Shown here one piece after another: positions 5,210-7,578 of a DNA stretch of 7,578 nt (its first letter is position 1; each line of letters starts with the position of its first letter). The notes beneath the pieces are model-generated. The model saw only the letters and a list, made by a program, of their open reading frames with translations, had not been told where the DNA came from and made no database searches. Source of the DNA: an uncultured Clostridia bacterium (GTDB lineage: Bacteria; Bacillota; Clostridia; Oscillospirales; Acutalibacteraceae). The DNA lies in assembly GCA_946186535.1 (NCBI GenBank), contig CAMHNT010000108.1, forward strand, positions 1 to 7,578, in the 5' to 3' direction. Both the position numbers and the translations under genes were made by a program.

Positions 5210-7578
5210 ATGGAAGAACAAGGAAAAAAGAATCTTCCCGGTGAAGAGCTGGAAAAAGAGCAGGAAACCCAAGAGGCTCAGAAGCCAGAAGAATCCGAGG
5301 AGAGCATGAAGGGTGTCAGTCCACCCAACATGAAGACGAGTACGGAGCAGTATACTTATCCTCCGAACTCGAGAAACAACTATCAGGCACAGCAGAATGT
5401 GCCGCAATACGGCTATGGTCCGACCATGCAGGGCGTGCCGTATCAACAGCCTTATAACAACGGATTCAATCAACAGTATCCGCAGCAGGGTAATTTCCGC
5501 CCAAATGCGAACTCCGGTTATCCGTCACAGGGAACTGCCAGAACCTACGGTGCGTATCAGCAGAACGCAAACGGAACGGGTCCGGGACAGTACAACTATA
5601 AGGCAAGCATGGGACAATACAGTCAGAACAGCGCATATTCAGGCGCGGGACCGGGACAGTATGACTACAGATCTGCGCCCCAGCAATCCCAAGGACAAAA
5701 GACGCCGCCGCAGTCGCAGCAGCCTCAGCGTCCGCCTCAGTCACAGCAGCCGCAGTATGCCTACAATAATTTTCAGCAGCAGTATCCCTACAAACAGCCT
5801 CAGACAGGCGCAGGATACGGATACTATCCACAGCAGTACGGTGCTTATCCTCAGGCTCAGCAGTATGGTCCTCAGCCGTCAGGCCAGGCGGCTCAGCAAT
5901 ACGGGCCGCAGACGCAGAGTCAGCAGGCTCAGTATTTGACATATACTTCACCTTACGGATATAATCAGCCGTATAACAACGGGTTTAATCAGAGATCGGG
6001 TCAGAGCGGATATCCGCAGCAGACTGTACAGCCTATCCAGATGAATAACAATAATGGAGGCAATGTTCAGGAAAACGGGAATAAAGTTATAAAAACCAAT
6101 TCACCCAAACCCGATTCAAAAAATATAAAGACTGAAGATAAAAAGGCAAACGATAAACCGGAGACTGTGAAGGGAAAACCTGATATAAATGAAGGTGATA
6201 TTGTCAGAGAGGAAATTACTCCCGACGGCAAGAAAAAGATTATCGTTCAGAAAAAGGTTTCCAAAAAGTCCGATGACAGTGCGAAGAACGGTCAGAATGC
6301 ACCTTCAAAATATATTCAGGAACAGATCAAAGCAGAGCTTGGAGAAGATGCACTTAATAAAAACGGCGAACAGCCTGTTATTATGTACAAATCCAAGATG
6401 AATAAGAAACAGGATAAGGAAGGCGTATATGAGCCTACCTTGAAGCATATGCTTTTCGGACCTCCGAAAAAGGATGATTCCAACAAGGAAGCAGATGCAC
6501 TTGACGGTGAATGGAAGTGCCCCGAGTGCGGAACAGTAAACTCCGACTATGTTTCCACATGTAAATGCGGTTGTACACAGAGACGTGCGATGAATATCGC
6601 TAAGGGCAAAGTTCCTAAAGATGCAGCTAAGGAAAGCGATCAGGTTCGTACCGAGAATTCGTCGGATAACTCTGCTGCAGATCCGAAGCAGAATCAACCT
6701 GCGGCTCAGCAGCCAACCAAGGCGGCTGAACAGAAAAACGTACAGCAGACTCCTGCTCAGCAGAATGCAAAGCAAACTGAAAAACAGCAGCCTGTTAAAG
6801 AACCAGAGACTTCGAAACCTTTGGAGCCGGAGGTCCCGGATGACTATGATCCTGAGATGCCGGAAAAGGTAGAACTCACGGAGGAAGAAATTCAAGCGGA
6901 AATCGATGAATTTATGCGTGCTCCGGTTCAGGTGTGGCGACCCAAATCACAGATCAATGATCCGAAAGCCAAAAAAGGTCCGACTGAGATTTATCTTATT
7001 GGCGACGATAAGGGTAAAAATAAAAAGGAAGAAGAAAAATCAGATGACAAGAAAGTCGATGATAGTAAGCCTCAGGAGAAAAAATCCGAACAGAAGGCTG
7101 AAGATTCATCGAAGAAAGAATCTGGCGATAAACCTGAAATAAAACAGGATAATAATGATTCTTCCAAGGAAAATAAACAGCCTGAAGAATTTGACGGAAA
7201 TATCAATGACAAGGAGTGGAAATGCTCGTCTTGTAATGCGATAAATCCGGTGGAGAATGATACATGCAAGTGCGGACACAAGCGTGGTAAGAAGCTTGTG
7301 TCGTACGAGGATATTATTCGTGCTTCACGAATGAAGCCTAAGGCAAAGACCGAAAACACGGACGATACCAAGGATAAAGAAAACAAAAACATAAATTCCA
7401 AATCTTCAAAATCTGATTCGGATGCCGAAAAGCAGAAGGATGACAAGTCAAAACTAAAATCCGATGAAGAGGCCAAGAAAAAAGCCGACGAAGAAGCGAA
7501 GCGCAAAGCCGAAGAGGAAGCCAAGAAAAAAGCCGACGAAGAAGCGAAGCGCAAAGCCGAAGAGGAAGCCAAGAAGAA
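5210..7578 (+). CDS. Large disordered protein with two RanBP2-like zinc fingers; 3'-truncated by the window
   Basis: I do not recognise this gene. The frame is open for 789 codons and runs off the window. Residues 1-40 are acidic (E/K/Q). Residues 45-290 are Q/Y/P/G/N-rich and prion-like, with the motif QPYNNGFNQ twice (80-88, 253-261) and GPGQY twice (124-128, 147-151). Residues 295-430 are lysine-rich with short ordered-looking patches (GDIVREEITPDGKKKIIVQK from 330; PTLKHMLFGPP at 409-419). Zinc finger 1 has Trp435, Cys437, Cys440, Asn444, Cys451, Cys453, with Cys455 after it. An acidic predicted helix at about 550-568 leads to APVQVWRPKS at 571-580. Zinc finger 2 has Trp670, Cys672, Cys675, Asn679, Cys686, Cys688, with His690 after it. 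From about 750 the protein is an E/K/A-rich helix with tandem repeats. No signal peptide or membrane segment is visible, so it begins as a cytosolic protein; a C-terminal anchor beyond the window is possible. Third-codon patterns are consistent with real coding. Confidence 0.85.
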   Translation, partial: MEEQGKKNLPGEELEKEQETQEAQKPEESEESMKGVSPPNMKTSTEQYTYPPNSRNNYQAQQNVPQYGYGPTMQGVPYQQPYNNGFNQQYPQQGNFRPNANSGYPSQGTARTYGAYQQNANGTGPGQYNYKASMGQYSQNSAYSGAGPGQYDYRSAPQQSQGQKTPPQSQQPQRPPQSQQPQYAYNNFQQQYPYKQPQTGAGYGYYPQQYGAYPQAQQYGPQPSGQAAQQYGPQTQSQQAQYLTYTSPYGYNQPYNNGFNQRSGQSGYPQQTVQPIQMNNNNGGNVQENGNKVIKTNSPKPDSKNIKTEDKKANDKPETVKGKPDINEGDIVREEITPDGKKKIIVQKKVSKKSDDSAKNGQNAPSKYIQEQIKAELGEDALNKNGEQPVIMYKSKMNKKQDKEGVYEPTLKHMLFGPPKKDDSNKEADALDGEWKCPECGTVNSDYVSTCKCGCTQRRAMNIAKGKVPKDAAKESDQVRTENSSDNSAADPKQNQPAAQQPTKAAEQKNVQQTPAQQNAKQTEKQQPVKEPETSKPLEPEVPDDYDPEMPEKVELTEEEIQAEIDEFMRAPVQVWRPKSQINDPKAKKGPTEIYLIGDDKGKNKKEEEKSDDKKVDDSKPQEKKSEQKAEDSSKKESGDKPEIKQDNNDSSKENKQPEEFDGNINDKEWKCSSCNAINPVENDTCKCGHKRGKKLVSYEDIIRASRMKPKAKTENTDDTKDKENKNINSKSSKSDSDAEKQKDDKSKLKSDEEAKKKADEEAKRKAEEEAKKKADEEAKRKAEEEAKK
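6509..6577 (+). other. Zinc finger 1 of the disordered protein
   Basis: The segment encodes EWKCPECGTVNSDY and the rest of the finger through CKCGC (residues 434-456). The spacing is W-x-C-x2-C-x3-N-x6-C-x-C. This matches the RanBP2-type finger W-x-C-x(2-4)-C-x3-N-x6-C-x2-C except that the last pair is CxC. The CKCGC cluster offers a third cysteine (Cys455) as an alternative ligand. A basic stretch (TQRRAMNIAKGK) follows directly. Confidence 0.7.
7214..7282 (+). other. Zinc finger 2 of the disordered protein
   Basis: The segment encodes EWKCSSCNAINPVE through CKCGHK (residues 669-691), with the same spacing W-x-C-x2-C-x3-N-x6-C-x-C as finger 1, 235 residues earlier. The extra ligand position is His690 rather than Cys. 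Both fingers keep EWKC, the Asn, TCKCG and a following basic tail (here KRGKK), which points to an internal duplication kept for function. Confidence 0.7.
7472..7578 (+). repeat. 48-bp coding tandem repeat, runs past the window end
   Basis: Two consecutive 48-base units (7472-7519 and 7520-7567) are identical as far as I can compare them by eye. A third begins at 7568 with one difference (G for A at 7576) in the 11 bases visible. Each unit encodes the 16 residues AKKKADEEAKRKAEEE, itself two related 8-residue halves. The pattern of acidic and basic residues spaced 3-4 apart suits a long charged helix, TolA-like or a single alpha-helix. Confidence 0.9.

Noticed and set aside
5397..5939. Plus-strand frame of 180 codons, Arg/Ser/Thr-rich
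   Set aside because: It is an out-of-frame reading of the Q/Y/P-rich repeat of the gene starting at 5210; the main frame is open throughout and has a clear ribosome binding site.
6305..6895. Minus-strand frame of 196 codons that looks hydrophobic, like a membrane protein
   Set aside because: Its Leu/Phe/Ile richness is what the complement of Lys/Glu/Gln-rich codons gives. It lies fully inside the main gene and has no start signal.
7072..7572. Minus-strand frame of 166 codons, Ser/Ala/Phe-rich with repeats
   Set aside because: It is the complement of the 48-bp E/K/A repeat and its flank, not an independent repeat protein.

Overview
The window reads as bacterial chromosome from an anaerobic Gram-positive, most likely a member of the Clostridia (Ruminococcus/Oscillospiraceae-like). 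This is inferred from the strong purine-rich ribosome binding sites, the AT-rich intergenic regions with a near-consensus sigma-A promoter, and a biotin-dependent carboxyltransferase gene set typical of fermentative anaerobes. All supported genes lie on the + strand. No rRNA, tRNA, CRISPR array, insertion sequence or prophage gene is visible.

Region 1 (1-1576) holds a complete IMP dehydrogenase gene (29-1531) followed by an intrinsic terminator. The protein is of the Tritrichomonas foetus type. From its chosen ATG, the recalled catalytic and ligand-binding residues of the parasite enzyme fall at exactly the same positions, including Cys319, Arg418/Tyr419 and the two residues linked to mycophenolic acid resistance (Lys310, Glu431).

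Region 2 (1577-5038) starts with an AT-rich spacer carrying a strong promoter (1746-1774) and a leader of about 114 nt. An apparent three-gene operon follows: an acyl-CoA carboxyltransferase (1896-3194), a small biotin carrier protein (3227-3604) and a pyruvate/oxaloacetate carboxyltransferase (3635-5038). These match the 12S, 1.3S and 5S subunits of the Propionibacterium transcarboxylase. The window shows no biotin carboxylase and no membrane sodium-pump decarboxylase subunit. The simplest reading is a soluble complex that moves CO2 on biotin between an acyl-CoA and pyruvate/oxaloacetate. The first subunit is short and altered in both predicted oxyanion-hole loops, so its CoA substrate is open.

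Region 3 (5039-5209) is a non-coding interval with several potential RNA hairpins and a palindrome next to a TATAAT box.

Region 4 (5210 to the window end) is one uninterrupted reading frame of at least 789 codons with no stop in the window. It encodes an unrecognised, mostly disordered protein: an acidic N-terminus, a Q/Y/P/G-rich prion-like segment, a K/D/E/Q-rich middle with two RanBP2-like CxxC...CxC zinc fingers, and an E/K/A-rich helix built on a nearly perfect 48-bp tandem repeat that continues past the window edge. It is the least explained object here.
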